Part shown: piece after piece, positions 29,801-42,600 of the stretch
Position numbering within the stretch: position 1 is the stretch's first letter
How the letters are laid out: every line of letters begins with the position of its first letter
Assembly: GCA_013433145.1 (NCBI GenBank)
Contig: CM024191.1
Location: 4,232,501-4,296,500, forward strand
DNA: 64,000 bases
Reading direction: 5' to 3'
Source of the DNA: Ascaris suum
Lineage: Eukaryota > Nematoda > Chromadorea > Rhabditida > Ascarididae
Made by a program: the position numbers and the translations under genes
The notes under the pieces: model-generated
The model's input: only the letters and a program-made list of their open reading frames with translations
What the model was told of the DNA's origin: nothing
Database searches by the model: none

Positions 29801-32800
29801 CTTCTAAGCCAGTTGATGTGGAGTCGATGGACGTACATTTGACGTTGGGCGTTCGTCTTATGGCTGGATGGGAAAGCAGTATCACTCGTGGCCCACCCGC
29901 CAAATTACCGGAAGCTGATGACTTTCGTCAGTTCTGGGGAGAGGTTTCTGAATTGCGCAAATTTCCCGATAACGCTATTTGTGAGGCGGTCGTTTGGGAT
30001 GAACACGCAAATTCACCACGTGTGCCATTTCAAATATGCCAACATATCTTATCACGGTACATGCCTCATCGTTTCTTGTTACGTCTCACCAAGATATCGC
30101 TGCTTTGTTTGTGGTTTTCGACCTTCCTGCCTATGGGTTTTAAGGTAGCACACTTGGACGTTGAAATCTCATTAGACGAGGTCGAGAGTAATTTTGGATC
30201 TTCAGCTGACTTGTTTCGTCAACTCGAGGGCATATGCAGCGCGCCCATTCCTGTAGCGAGCTGGATAAAATTTCATCTAAGCGTTTCTTCAATGTGGTCT
30301 AAGTTGACGAAGGAGCCGGCTGAATAACTTCATATAAATTTGTAATATTGCAAACTGGCAAGTTTATTGCCTCGTCTTCGAAGCTAGCTGCTTCTTATTT
30401 TGATTGGCACCGATAGAGATAGTGAACTTCGTAGGAAGTCAAGTTTGTAATAAAAGTTTTCTAGCTGTTTATATTGGATGTGAAGAAAAAAACTTTATAT
30501 TAATAGCTATCGATTGAAAGCCTCAACAATTATTGCAGCTCTATTCTAGATAGGAGTTAGGTTATGTGCGCTCTTAATAACCACCCTTCCATCCTCTCTC
30601 CCTCACTTTTTCCATGCGAGGTCGCATTAATATTATCTTTATCATATTAGGTGAAGGCATATTTGCAGTCATATGAATCTAACAGCAGAGTGCTTCGAAG
30701 AGAGGAGTGTTTTCGATGACGGCATCCTCCCGTGCGTAACAGAACGCTATGAGGTGATTACAAATGCGTTCGAGAAGCTATCACGGAAGCTTCGCGCTGT
30801 TCACGATTTGCCTCTGCTTATCACCAGTATCAACCCCGTATCGTGCTTTCTTCGACGTACTTCGGTAAGTGTCCTTGCTTATGCCCTCACTTAGAGGTTT
30901 CAAGATGCTATTGTTAGGCGATTAGCAGCACATAATTCCGCATAAAGTTCAAAAAGTTAATGATTTCCTATCTGCTTCAGGCTTGCAATCACTTTTTTGT
31001 GATGGTACAACATTATTTGTTCGAATTTTTAACGAATGATTTGTTCGAGAGGCAGAGGAGGATGGGCTTTGTTTTTGGTTATTTTCGTGAAGAACATCGT
31101 AAATGCTGAGAAAAGTTGTGAGATTATGAATATGAACGTTCAGAATCGAGCAGCTAACGACATTGAGCGAAACAATCGCCCGTTATTCACAGTATGTTGG
31201 TAATGGGGAGGGATTAAATCCTTCTTCGTAATAGCGTCCATATGCAGTTTTGAGAGAAAATATGAAAACCTCTTAATCCTCATTACGGCGAAATATTTTT
31301 GCAGATGAGAATTTTCAGCAAATTTAAGAAATTCCCATCCTTTTTTCGCCGTTAATGACCAGAATTGGTGTTTTTTTTGTAACGTTGAAAAGTGATACCG
31401 GTCGACCCTTTTGCTTGTTTATACACAATTCGCTGTTGTCTCATAACTAATAACCGAACTGCTTTGAACATGTTTGTTTTATTTCTTCTAATAGTTGAGC
31501 CGATATAACGTCTGAATGCGGTTTTGTGGGCCAGCTTTGCCCACTTTTTGATTACTTCCGCGTTGTTCTTCCCACATGAGCGTTTCAGTCAAAGAGAAGT
31601 TAATATTGTGCTTAAGCACAATGAGGTTTGTGGTCATATAATGTTTGTCAGACATTTCAAGTTTCCATGAAATTGTTTCAAATTGCAGCCATATCCACCG
31701 CCGTCCTCAGATTGTGTCGTCGATGCGTCATCGTCGAAAGTGGTGGATCGAATTGCTTTCCCGCTTCGTTCGGCCTGTCCCCCCTACCTACCAACTGTTG
31801 AAGGTTTGTTCCTGAAAAGAAACTCATATAAGCTTTTGAAACCTTTTCCAATCTCGCACTTTCATAGCACTCAGCTTAGTTTCATATCTGATTATAGCCA
31901 TTTTGTGGCCTTGGTGGCAGCTATCCGATAAACAGAGCTCGACTTTTATGAAGGCATAAGCCTTTGTTTCACTTTGCTAAAGTTACCTCTTAATCGCAGT
32001 GCCACTGCATTCAAAAGGAGCACAGTTTTATGGAAATTGAATTGAATTTACGTTGGTTATACTGGACTTGGTTTTTGACTGCCCTGTTTAATGTTGCAAG
32101 CGGCAAGGAAATGGAATTCTCTCCATTGCTGTGACGCAAGACGAGCTAGGAAAAGACAGAACGCGAGAGACGTCTTTTTCAGCTTATGGATCGGCTAAGT
32201 TCTTGGATTCCAAGTCGTATCCGATGATGATTTATGAGATCGAGATGTTGTAGCGGGGTGCATTTTAGAATTTTCCTTTGAGTGTAAATAATATCACCTC
32301 ACAACTCAAAAATAGTGTCACGCTCATGTGAAGAATATCATCTCAGTTTATTTGTATGTGGATTGTTTTCATGTAATCTCGAAAAAGTGCTGATTTAATG
32401 TTTATATTAACGATATGACGTTTTCAGCTGCATTCAATATATCTTCCAGCACGTTTAGCGTTTTCCTCTGTATAAACTATGCATTTTGTTGCGATCATTT
32501 AATAGCACTTCTGCGTTGTTATAAATAAGAATTATTGCCACAAGTAGAATAAAATAAAAGTGAAACAGTATTTCAGTGCATTTAACAATGGAGCACAGTG
32601 GCAAGTGGGGTGAGGATTTGGATGCAATTGCTCATCTCAAAACTGCTTTCTATAGTGAACTCTGTAAAATTCTCAACGAAAAGTTCTCGATGCATGCCTA
32701 CCCATATGAGAAGCATGCAATTGTTCTCTTGGTAAGTTGGAAAGCAATTCGAATGAGACGAATAAATTCTAGCATAGGTGTTTCGTAACTATGTCAATCA

Positions 32801-35800
32801 TCTGCAGCATTATGATTACTTTTGTTTGATTGTGTTTGGCAATGATGGCTGAAGATTTCTTTTCAGTTTGAGCGAACCATTTTTTTCTCTTTGAGTGTTT
32901 AAAAGGGAGGATGGTGAAAATAGACGGGGTTGCAAAGAAATGAGGCACTTTTCAGCTAACCTGTTTGCTATAAACCAGTGCTCTCTCTATTTTAAAGTTG
33001 TTTAATCTTACATCAGAGATGAGTTCGATGATGTCGTCATTGCATTTCAGGACGGTGTCGTATTTCGTTTATTGATCTCATACTCAAAAGAAGTGCACAT
33101 AATGAGGAAGCTCGCAGCTCCTAAAGGAGGTCAGCTGAGGGATACGGTCGAAACGAAGTTGAAGGAAAGGGAACTGATTCTGCAGCCGAGTTTAGCTGCC
33201 CATCTTTACAGGTTTACCTCGTTGCGATTACTTCCACTGGTATTTTGTAAAGTTTGCAGTGTTCACGTAATGGTCCAAATTATACGCATTGGAGCATAGA
33301 AGGAGGCGACTAATCTTCTTTTCTATAAAAGCCGCTGATAACAAAACTTTTCGGGTTTAGTTGACTTCTTCTATTAACTTCATTTTTTCTTTTTTTTTCA
33401 TTTTAGTAAAACTATTGGCTTATTAAAGCCAAAAATGTTGTTACCAGTAAGATTTTAAAAGGAAATTTCGTGGCGCCACAACTTAATGATCCAAATGCGC
33501 CCTTAAATACGATTTTTTGGTGGATGAACTCTATAGATTTTATTGCTATTTTTAGCCCCTTTTTGTTAGACAAAATGGCCACTGAGACTGCGCAGAATGC
33601 GAATATATTTTGATAAATTGCTTCTGTTGCAATTGTGTTTGTGGAAGAGGGACTGATTGAATTGTTTTTATTGAAGGTCAGTGTGTGGAAAATTTGTATG
33701 TTTAGTGTGAGTGAGCAGTTCCCGGCGTTCGCACCCGCATGTCGTCTCGCATTGAAATGGTTATCGTCACAGATGCTTTCTCAATTCATTGACTCTATAA
33801 TGGTTGAAACGATTATGGCCGACGTCTTTTTGAGGCCTTTCACTGGTTACCAGCCGAGGTTTGACTTTAAACCTTCTTTGTAAATTTGCTGATCCACAAA
33901 TATGGTGGTGTCAATAGAAAGATGAATTCTCTTCGTGGCTTCTCGTTCCTAGAACTTGTTGCGGCTGAATGGTGATTGAGCTTTTAACTTTGAGCAATTA
34001 CTAGCTTTGTGCCAAGAGACCTATTTGTTGCTTACAATAAGGAGGAAGAATCGGGTAAGATTGAAGGCGTCTTCTGGAAGATTGAGCGTGAAGTCAGTTG
34101 AAGTCGGTCATATGTTTTCTTGTATTTCTGCTAGAGAACAGTTCTAAGTTTGAAATGGTAGAGTCACTAAAAGAATAATTACGTCCTTGCATTTTTGCAT
34201 GCCCTTGCTGTTGCAAACGTTCATTTCTGTCGTGGTACCTATAACTGGAACTCCAGATAAGAAAGTTCAGTGTCATCGGTCCACACTCTCCACTATCTTC
34301 TTTAGAGCTAAGCTTAATTTTTTAAAGTTGAGGTGGTGTTGTTTATCTGTCGCGATACCGCAAAATTTTTTTGAAAGGAAACCTGCAATTCAAAATATGG
34401 TCACCTGCTGCTGCTAGTGTTTCTCCAAGGTAATGAACAAGGCAACCAGAGTAATATCCTTATTTTGCAGGACGCCGTTCATGGGATTTGCGCATTTCTT
34501 GAGATTGCTTTCATCTCATAATTGGCTGCTACGACCATTGCTTGTCGATTTCACTAATGAATGGAACGGTAATCACTTTCACGTATCGTTTTTCGTTTTC
34601 GCTGTGAAAACTATCATGTGGAGTCACATACGATGATGGAAGCTTTCTCTCTGTTAGTAAGGGAAAAGAGCGGCAACCGGAAACCTCTTGATGTTCTGGG
34701 ATAAGCTGTAGTCGAAGTACAAAACGCATAGAAAAAAAGGAGTCTGGATGGAAATGTCATTAAAGTATATAAAATTTTGAATACATTCCAATCGGACTAT
34801 TGGGCTATCGAATGTGATCGTATGGCAAAAAACTGAAATGTAACCATCCCTAGCAGCTTGACTTCCAAGTTTCAACTGTGTTGTGTAAATGATTTTTCAC
34901 TTTATAAGCCTTGGATGTTTTTCACTCGATAGGTATTGAGTTTCAGCGAGAAGTAACGAGCCGCAGGTTTTGGCTAAGTGACCAACCCGATTTTTCATCG
35001 GAATATGAGGTGCAAATTCTGACTAGAGACTTTGAGCAACATATTTCACTGGAAAACAGTGGGCCACAAATGTAGCCAAAGTACTGAGCCACAGAATTTC
35101 TCGAAAATTGTACAGACGAGGGATATCACTTTATTTGTGTAGGAATGGGCACAGCTGGTGCCTCTGTTTATATTTGCTAGCGCTTTACATCTCCAGGATG
35201 GCGCGTAGAACGCCCTCAAAGGCGTGTCCAGTTCCCGAAGAATGTCTACCACCATATGGCATATCACCGTTTTATGTGATGGTTTATGTGATGACTCTGA
35301 TGCTTTATGTCATCAGTTGGTTATTGTGTGATCTCGGCGGAATGTATTTCGTATGCTTATGGCAGTGGGAAACGTTCATTAAAAGACCGTGTTTGAAGAG
35401 TAGACTTTCAGCGGATGACATCTATACAATGCAAAAGGACTTTGCTAAAATGCGTCCGGTTCTGCCGCCAATGGTTGTATGCGTTCCTGAGGACCGCACT
35501 GGATGTAGGTATGATCGTCTTTATTTATTCGTTTGTTTCGTTTTGCGACTTTTCCTTCTGATAATACCGCCGTGCTGGATTGTTCGGCATCTTGCATAAG
35601 CCCGTGGTTCTCACGCAGTGCCATAACCGGTTTGTTTAAAGAAGCAATTCGTTGAGTGTAGATCCGCCAGGGTGCAATCCAAACTAGATGGAATTCAGTA
35701 GACTCGTGTGAAGTGGTCTAACAAAGCATCTCTAATTATTGTATCAACAGAGGTAGTCAAAATGATTGGGCTATAGGTTTTCATGAAGCATTCGAGTTTT

Positions 35801-38442
35801 TTCTTTCTTTCTTTATTTTTTCGAGCAGCGATGAGTGGGCAAGTGCACACTTCCATAGCAAAGGAAGGGAGCAACATAAGTCCTGCGCAAGATGTTACTT
35901 AACGGAAGTTACATCTTTGATCCATTCTGCTTTATGAAAGTCGATCAAATATTATGTGGAGTAGGCTAAATTTTGCAACTAAGTTTGATAATGGCCTTCA
36001 GAAGAACAACATTACTCAATATCCACGAAACTTAAGTGCCTGTTACATAGGATAGAAAATTCCGGCAGAACAATATTGTCGCTCACAAAAACAATTGAAA
36101 AGAAGTTTGTAAATAGTTCACATTTTCACGTCTTTTCTATAATTGACTCTCATCCGCCTTCCTTCTAGAATGCGTATTTTATAATGACTTCTCAGTGCTG
36201 TTTAAATAATATGAAACACCTGTGCATTTCCGCCACGCATGCATCTTTCTCACCTTCTGGTAAATTTAGTGCATTGTGCGCGGTAATCCTCAGAACACCT
36301 TGTAGGTTATCCACATTATGAGGATGAGGCTGTGGGAAATATTTTTTTTGCCACCAGCCGCTCAAGGCATTTGGTATTTGCTTACTTCTAGAAGGAATTT
36401 CCATCGATGAACCATCAACTGTTAATATTATGCACATAGTCAAGAAATATTGATACATTTCGTCGACAGAGAATCCACCAGGTACAATTCGCACTCACAC
36501 TGCAAGAGTTGAACACATATGCTTATCGCCTGTGCACTCTTATCATTTTAAGGTTTGATAGTGATCCTTTTTCATTGTTGTCCTCGTTCTCGTTCTCTTT
36601 TATCAGCAAGACGTGGATTTGCAGTTGGACGAGAGACGAACCACAGGCAGTCATATTGAAACGTATAATGAAGCTAGCAAGCAACGCACTGATGTTGATT
36701 CGATGGAACATTTCGTTTGCAAAACCGATAAATCTCAGGGTTAGTTTATTGGCATTTCATTTTTCGAACTATTCCACTTGTCATGTTCGACTTCAACCTT
36801 TCACCAAGGAGTAAGTCCCATGCCCGTTGCAACCATTTTTTCTTGACCTTGGTAGTTGAGAGATCAGTTTTTAATAGCACTGAGCGTACATATGGATGCC
36901 ACTGCGTCATTGCTCACTTATCGTCCTCTGCTTCCGTTGTCGAATCCATCAAGAACAAGAGAAGTAAACTAGCTTCTGGTCAAGGCGAATCTGTCATGAC
37001 AGGTGTTCAACTAGATGCATCGATAGGCAGCGCTGTCAGCTATTTTTTGAGGCAAATTCAAGGCTCGAATTCATGACGCATTTGTTAGGGACCTGATTAA
37101 TCGATCTCTGCATTTTAGTCTCATACTAGAATATTTTATATCGGAGCTTATTTTTTGTCTCAGTTTTAGGTGGAAATTGAAAGCTAGAGTTTTTCCGCGA
37201 GTTTCTTCACAATGCCAGACTTGAAGTAGAGATCGGATATATCTGGCTGACTACATTGTATGTCCCCCCCCCCCCTCCCAGGTGATTTTGCACACAACTT
37301 CAATTCGATTAGTTGCTAAAGCAAGGTTGTGCAAAATTTGTCCGGGCCGACCAGCTCAGTTTGATAACGGAAAACGAGGGACCAACGACTTAGAGTTTCA
37401 GAGATACAGGGAATCGTACAGAGACCAATTTTTTTTTTGGGGGGGGGGGGGGTAGCCGAGGTGGCCGCCCGGCGCCGAAGATGCAGAAATATGATGATCT
37501 TTTAAAGGCAGTGTTTACTGCAAGCGAAATGCGCTTTGACGGATGGATTTACCTGCGCGGGAAATATCTGGTGAGACGCAAAACGCTGAAAAGAAACCCG
37601 GTCTCGGATGTGCTACCTGTTTACGATTATGACCCGGTGGGCAACTATCTGAGCAAAGTGCGGGCCGCTTTCAACTCGTTCGCCATTTTCTTTCACGACA
37701 AATATAATGGAGCTCGCATTGGAGTCGTCTGGAAACCTGATGCTTTAAAACCGAAAGATTCTAACGTGAGTTTTTAAAGACTGTTTTAGCGTCGTGCAGG
37801 CGGCCGATCAATAATTTAGGTTAATTGAGGTGTCAAATGCAAAATTTTGTTCGTGCGTAATGGATGCGCAGTAAACAGATTGAGCAATCGAGGTTGACCA
37901 TGAGGTGGATTTTATTGGCAGGGGTGGAGAGTGGCACTGAAAGTGCAGTATGACGAGGAATGTAAACTGCATTTGGGGCAATGATTCTGGATTAAGTGCA
38001 GTAGCTAGCTTCAAAACTTGCTGTAACGGTTTCCAGGTTTTGAAGCTCCTTGTTGCAAAGTTTTCATGTGGATAACCTTAGCATCCTGCTTCAGTTACTA
38101 AGGATTAAATTGAAAGAAAAAAGAGAAAAGGTTTGTTTAGCTTCGTGCGAATAACTAACTTTTTTATGACATTTGCTTGCTGTTCGAATTCGGCTTCTAT
38201 GTTTGGTAATGTTGTTTAAAGTCGTTGGGGCAACAATTAGATTGCATGGGGTGCCTCAAAAAGAGTATCTTCTTGTATTAATTCAGGTTGACTGGCTGCG
38301 AAGGTTTCAGATATCGAGTTGTATGTATCGGTATTTGAATGAGGAGAGTGGGATGATGCAAATGGATAAAGAATCGATCCGCGAAGATTTGGTGCTTCTT
38401 GGACGTGGCATTGTTCGCAAAGTTGTATTCAGTGACGAATGA
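20898..38442 (+). CDS. NOL6: NOL6 / Nrap (yeast Utp22) ribosome biogenesis protein
   Basis: NOL6 is a nucleolar protein of the small-subunit processome, acting in pre-18S rRNA maturation. Yeast Utp22 partners Rrp7. The Nrap family has nucleotidyltransferase-like folds without known catalysis. Exons: 20898-21095, 22086-22286, 22697-22865, 23121-23231, 24175-24335, 25989-26109, 27057-27321, 28461-28626, 29791-30056, 30669-30864, 31689-31803, 32577-32731, 33051-33211, 33706-33858, 34471-34568, 35412-35508, 36607-36810, 37456-37765, 38287-38442. They sum to 3303 bases, 1100 residues, against about 1146 in human. Family landmarks in order: HVKRAQYACHLAAEL; NNNLRSLF; FNFVFLDETGYLNLAR; DDFRQFWGEVSELRKFPD followed by AICEAVVWDE; FPAFAPACRLALKWL; LPVYDYDPVGNYL; IGVVWKP; EDLVLLGRGIV. 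Least certain: the exon 2 acceptor (22086 keeps phase, 22076 does not), the exon 17/18 boundary, and whether an N-terminal exon is missing. The exon 18 acceptor directly follows a 14-base G run. Confidence 0.95.
27665..27679 (+). repeat. Poly(G) run of 15 in a NOL6 intron
   Basis: An uninterrupted run of 15 G in intron 7 (27322-28460), on the transcribed sense strand. Such tracts can form G-quadruplexes and vary in length, and they are prone to miscounting in sequencing. Confidence 0.9.
37264..37275 (+). repeat. Poly(C) run of 12 in the last-but-one NOL6 intron
   Basis: Twelve C in a row, about 190 bases before the exon 18 acceptor. It is complementary to the G run at 37439-37452 in the same intron. 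Confidence 0.9.
37428..37452 (+). repeat. Poly(T)-poly(G) run just before a NOL6 acceptor
   Basis: A T run of about 11 is followed directly by 14 G, then tag and the start of exon 18 at 37456. The G run sits between the pyrimidine tract and the AG, where a nematode acceptor normally has TTTC. Phase with exon 17 (ends 36810, phase 2) selects exactly this AG. Confidence 0.85.
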
Positions 38443-39650
38443 TAACAGGTCGCTAACAAAATGCCTCAATTCAGTTTGTTTGCTCTGTTGAAGTCGTTGT
38501 CTCTGTCTTTGTTGTGGTTGATGTTTACTGATGAGTTATTTTCTCGTGGAAAAGTTGCTATTATTATTGGTGAAGACGTCATTTCTCGTTAGGTTCGTTT
38601 TTGTTGCATTGCTTATATTCACTTTGAACACATAAATGAATCGTACTGAAATTTCCTGAATTAAACACCTTTGATTTCCTGAAAGTTAATTCCTCCGGAT
38701 ATTTCATTGCAGAAGTTTGGAGTTTCCATCAGTATTTTGGTCAACAATAAGGCTGTGAGATCTTTCGAAGCTTAAGTATGTTCGATGTCTTCTTTTCGCG
38801 GTTCCAGAGTTAATAATAGCCTTCATCTGCAGTTGCCAATAAAATTTTTTGCTGTGAAAATGTTAGGTCTTTTAAAGGTGTTGCATATCTGTTACACTTT
38901 TTGGGAAGACGACCAATATCTGTTTGCAGTACACTAGAATTTTTATTTAATTGATATGCCATAAATTGTGCACATATTGTGATTCATTTAATCTCATTTT
39001 TTGATGAAGAAATAGTTTTCGTTGTTGGAGGAAGTTGTTGTTTTACTTGTTGTTGCAGTATTTGCCTGCTCTGTCTAGTGTTCTAAATTAATTATTGAAG
39101 ATGCATTGCTGTGCTATTCATTCATCGCATAAAGCATTCGAATCAATGTCGATTCTCTCTTTCATCACAATGTCGATTTGTGTCTTCTAATACGTTTAAT
39201 GATGCTTGCAAAGCAATAAATTACTACTGTTGAAGTTTTTTTTTTCGTAGTTATTGTTCCTTTACTTCGTCATTGACGACATTAAGCACTACTTATGATA
39301 CATCGTTTTGTATTATTATTTTTCTTCCCACTGTATAGACTAATGTCTGTTTTTAAAGGAGGAGGACAGTTCCGCTCAGTTAGGGAAATTTCAGTTGGAA
39401 TAGTCAGCAATTCTTAGCGGACGAGTTCCCACCGTTTCGCGCAAATGTCCTACCAGGTTCACTAGATAAAAGGCTTGAATGAATCGTAATTTGTTGGATG
39501 GTTTCGTTTATGGATTTTTTTTTTTTGGTAAGCGATATGCTCCAGTTAGGCGGATTATGCTGGGAAGTTTATAAAGAAAATACAGAACCTGAGTGGCGGG
39601 TGCGCGCCTTATCACAGCTTCGAAAAACGCGGCATTTGAACGTGTTCTTT
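38443..39650. other. NOL6 3' region and spacer before SNUPN
   Basis: About 1.2 kb, AT-rich, with no supported reading frame. Two possible poly(A) signals of the form AATAAA occur at 38838-38843 (about 400 bases after the NOL6 stop) and 39215-39220. The spacing is much larger than the roughly 100 bases typical inside C. elegans operons. Confidence 0.5.
38838..38843 (+). terminator. Candidate NOL6 polyadenylation signal
   Basis: AATAAA about 400 bases beyond the NOL6 stop codon, in a T-rich context. It is the first canonical hexamer on the plus strand after the gene; usage cannot be judged from sequence alone. Confidence 0.35.
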
Positions 39651-39657
39651 GTTTCAG
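39651..39657 (+). promoter_or_regulatory. Probable spliced-leader acceptor before SNUPN
   Basis: The sequence gtttcag ends 8 bases before the ATG at 39666, preceded by a T-rich stretch (gtgttctttgtttcag). The position supports trans-splicing and the chosen start. Confidence 0.55.
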
Positions 39658-39665
39658 CAGGCGAG

Positions 39666-42600
39666 ATGGACGAACTTGTAACGATGTTGGCGGGAAGCTC
39701 GGTCACACATCCGGCCAGCACCACCGGCGAACATCCACACTTTTCACTCTACAAGAATGCTAGGAAGATCGAAGCTAACCAGAAGAGGCGACGTGAGGAG
39801 TATCTGGCTCGTCAGAAGGAGTAAGTTTGAGTTGTGCTCTTTTCACTTCAACAATTCTCTTTAGATTTCAGGAAGCCGAAATGCAGGTGGAACTTCGACT
39901 ACGGTGCCAAATTTAGATACCTTCCAAGTGAGTGTTATTAATGTGCTTGGTTCATGCTCATCTGATTTGAGGGCACGCTTTAACTATGCCAGTCGTGCAA
40001 GAAATCTGGCGATGAACACGTTCGATAATGAGGAAGAGGAAATGGACGTTGATACAAAGGTCACTAGCAAAGGCAAGCGACGGAGAAATCGCTATGCGGA
40101 TGAGCTCATGCTAAGCGAATGGCTAGTGGATATACCAGAGACTCTTTCAAGTGACTGGATATGTGTGCCCTGTCCAGTCGGAAAACGTGCGTTGGTGGTG
40201 GCCTCAAATGTAGGTACTTGTTTGATTTGTTCGTATGCAAAAATTGTTTTTTGAGTAACCATGAAAGAGGAGACGAGAGGAGGAGTGGATGAAGTTTTGC
40301 TTTTCGGGGAGATGGGTATCATTGCGCTATTGTCGCTTTTCAGTCTGTGACGAATTGTTGATGAGTGAACAACTTAATTGTGACCGATTTTGTCTTCCAC
40401 ATTTTAAAAAATTTTCTTTCGATTTAGAACATTCCATTCTAGCACAGAATTTGATATAAAGAAAGATGCATAAACACAGCGGATGGCGGATAAACAAGAA
40501 GGATGATTCGGAAAAGGTAACTGGAAAGGTGATATATGCTGATGAAGATAGAAGTACTGCAAGAGGAAGAAATAATACGTTGTTGTCAGCTAAAGCTTAG
40601 AGACGATGTGCTTTGATAATTTGAAGGTGGAGAGTTGAAATGTTAGTTGTTTGTTTAAGGGTGTGACAAATGCCTATTCCAAGTCTGGATATTTGCTCAA
40701 GCAGTTCTCTTCGTATCTTCCTGGAGGAAATCGATCGTCCTGCTGTATGTTTCTTTACGCGTTTATAGCACGTATTATGTCTTTCGATTTGCGTGAGAAT
40801 GTGAGAATGTGTGGCTACAGGTGCGATTCTCTGTATCTTTGTCAAATAGCCTAGGGCGCATGCGCGAGGAGATTAGTTTCCTCAGCAGTTTGCTTTAAAT
40901 CTGTTTTGTTGTTTTCATTTTTCTCTCAAAAGTTTCCCTATTGGTTCTTTGAATATTGATCGGCTGTTATGAGGCAACGATTAGGAAGGTATTAGGGGCG
41001 TTGAAAAGGTTTTCTAAATTCTGGTCACACTGCGTGCACCTTGAGTGAAGGCATTTGTCGTGTAGGCGCATCCTCATCATGACTGCAGAAATGGCGATTC
41101 TATTTGAAGCGGAAGTCCCTTGCAAAGTTGCACGTGCAAGTACGGTACTAGATGATGCTGTCACCAGAGACTCGCCGTCATGCGCTAGTGGTAGTTATCG
41201 CTGCATAGAGCCAATTTTTAGCTTAAAAGAAGCTCACTTGAGTGCAAATGCACAAGTCCGCCTGCATCTCAATCGCGCCATGGACATTACTGTCCTATTC
41301 CCGCTGTGGAGCCCAGCTCTAAGTAGAAACAGCCCCATCGAGCATGGTGAAGGATGGAAGTCCAGAAATTGCTATGCTAGTGATACCAACTTTTCATGAC
41401 GTGTGGTAATTCTCCACACTTCTTCGCGCATAGCCGATGATATCAAATACCTCGAAATTTCGGTGTTGTCGTCTTGTGAGTTACTTTCGAAATGCTCATC
41501 CACACTTGCGATTTTATGAGCTTCTTTGATGGGCTTTCGTTTTAAGCTCACTACACTCTGCTAGACTGCGTTTTTTCATCCGAGCAATCGACATTCTATT
41601 GCCTGGATATGATCGCTTGGAACGACACTATTGTGGCTGACTCCGATTTCGATTGTCGCCTTTTTCTACTCAACTCGAGAATTACGGAAAATGAAAATTT
41701 CAAAGAAGTCTCTAAGCAGTTTCCCGTAAGAGATTTTGTTTTCCGCAGAGATGTTGAAGTCACTCAATGCAATTTTATGTGAAAATGGTCGTAAACAGAT
41801 TCCCTAGTATAATTCGAATCTTCTTATAGATAAGTTTTAGTTCGGATCGTTTGATTCGTTTGCAGTTATAGATTCGCTTCTTTCGAAGTATGTATGACTT
41901 ATTTGAATCCGTTGCGTATTCATACTTTTTGATGCCGTTGTGCAGTGTTTTAACATTACCAGTTGCCCACTGTTGTATTCGGATTCCGTAAGTTCTTTCT
42001 TACACGCTTTGTTGATCAAGAGTTACGCGTTGTGGATTAACTTACTTGTCTATTCCTGCCGACTGAGCTGCAAGCTTTAATGCCCTGTGTAAATGAAACT
42101 ATATATTCGAACTAATATAAAAATGCAGTTAGGATCTATGCTAAGGAATTGAAGGTTCACGAATTTCAGGTGTGATTTCTGTTATGTTTGTTTGTACGTG
42201 TTGAGGCTGGTGTTACGGTATCTTCACTTATAAATCATGTAGAGTTTGTTAGCGAAACCTTTCCTCATAAGGTTTTCGTTAGTGATGAAATATACATCTG
42301 AAATGTAGTTGTATTTATTGGCAACAGCAAGATTATTTCTCCATCGCGATCAATTTTTGCTGTGTTATTGCCTTTACAGTACTGAATCTGGCGTAGGTTG
42401 GGTACTGTTAACAAACTAAGATGTGCATTGCAGTACCGATTTCTCTGCTTGCCAACCTGCCGTTGTGACAAGTCGTTAATGGAGCAGCTCATGCTCACCG
42501 AATTCACTTTTGAGCTTGACGGAGTGTTATTCTATCATACTGCTGCTCTCTACCGTCCTGGTCGAAGCCCTCTTGGTTGGTACTTCCTTCCTTTTGATTG

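Noticed and set aside
35108..35411. Long open frame with a hydrophobic stretch running into NOL6 exon 16
   Set aside because: The frame simply extends exon 16 upstream into the intron. Exon 15 joins 35412 in phase after TTTCAG, and the family has no membrane span here.
36735..36810. Apparent frameshift in NOL6 exon 17: another frame reads IFRTIPLVMFDFNLSPR, resembling the family's LSPR segment
   Set aside because: Reading straight through without a shift gives exon 36607-36810 ending in phase 2, exactly what the 37456 acceptor needs. The shifted frame would need two compensating indels and runs into a stop after the next acceptor.
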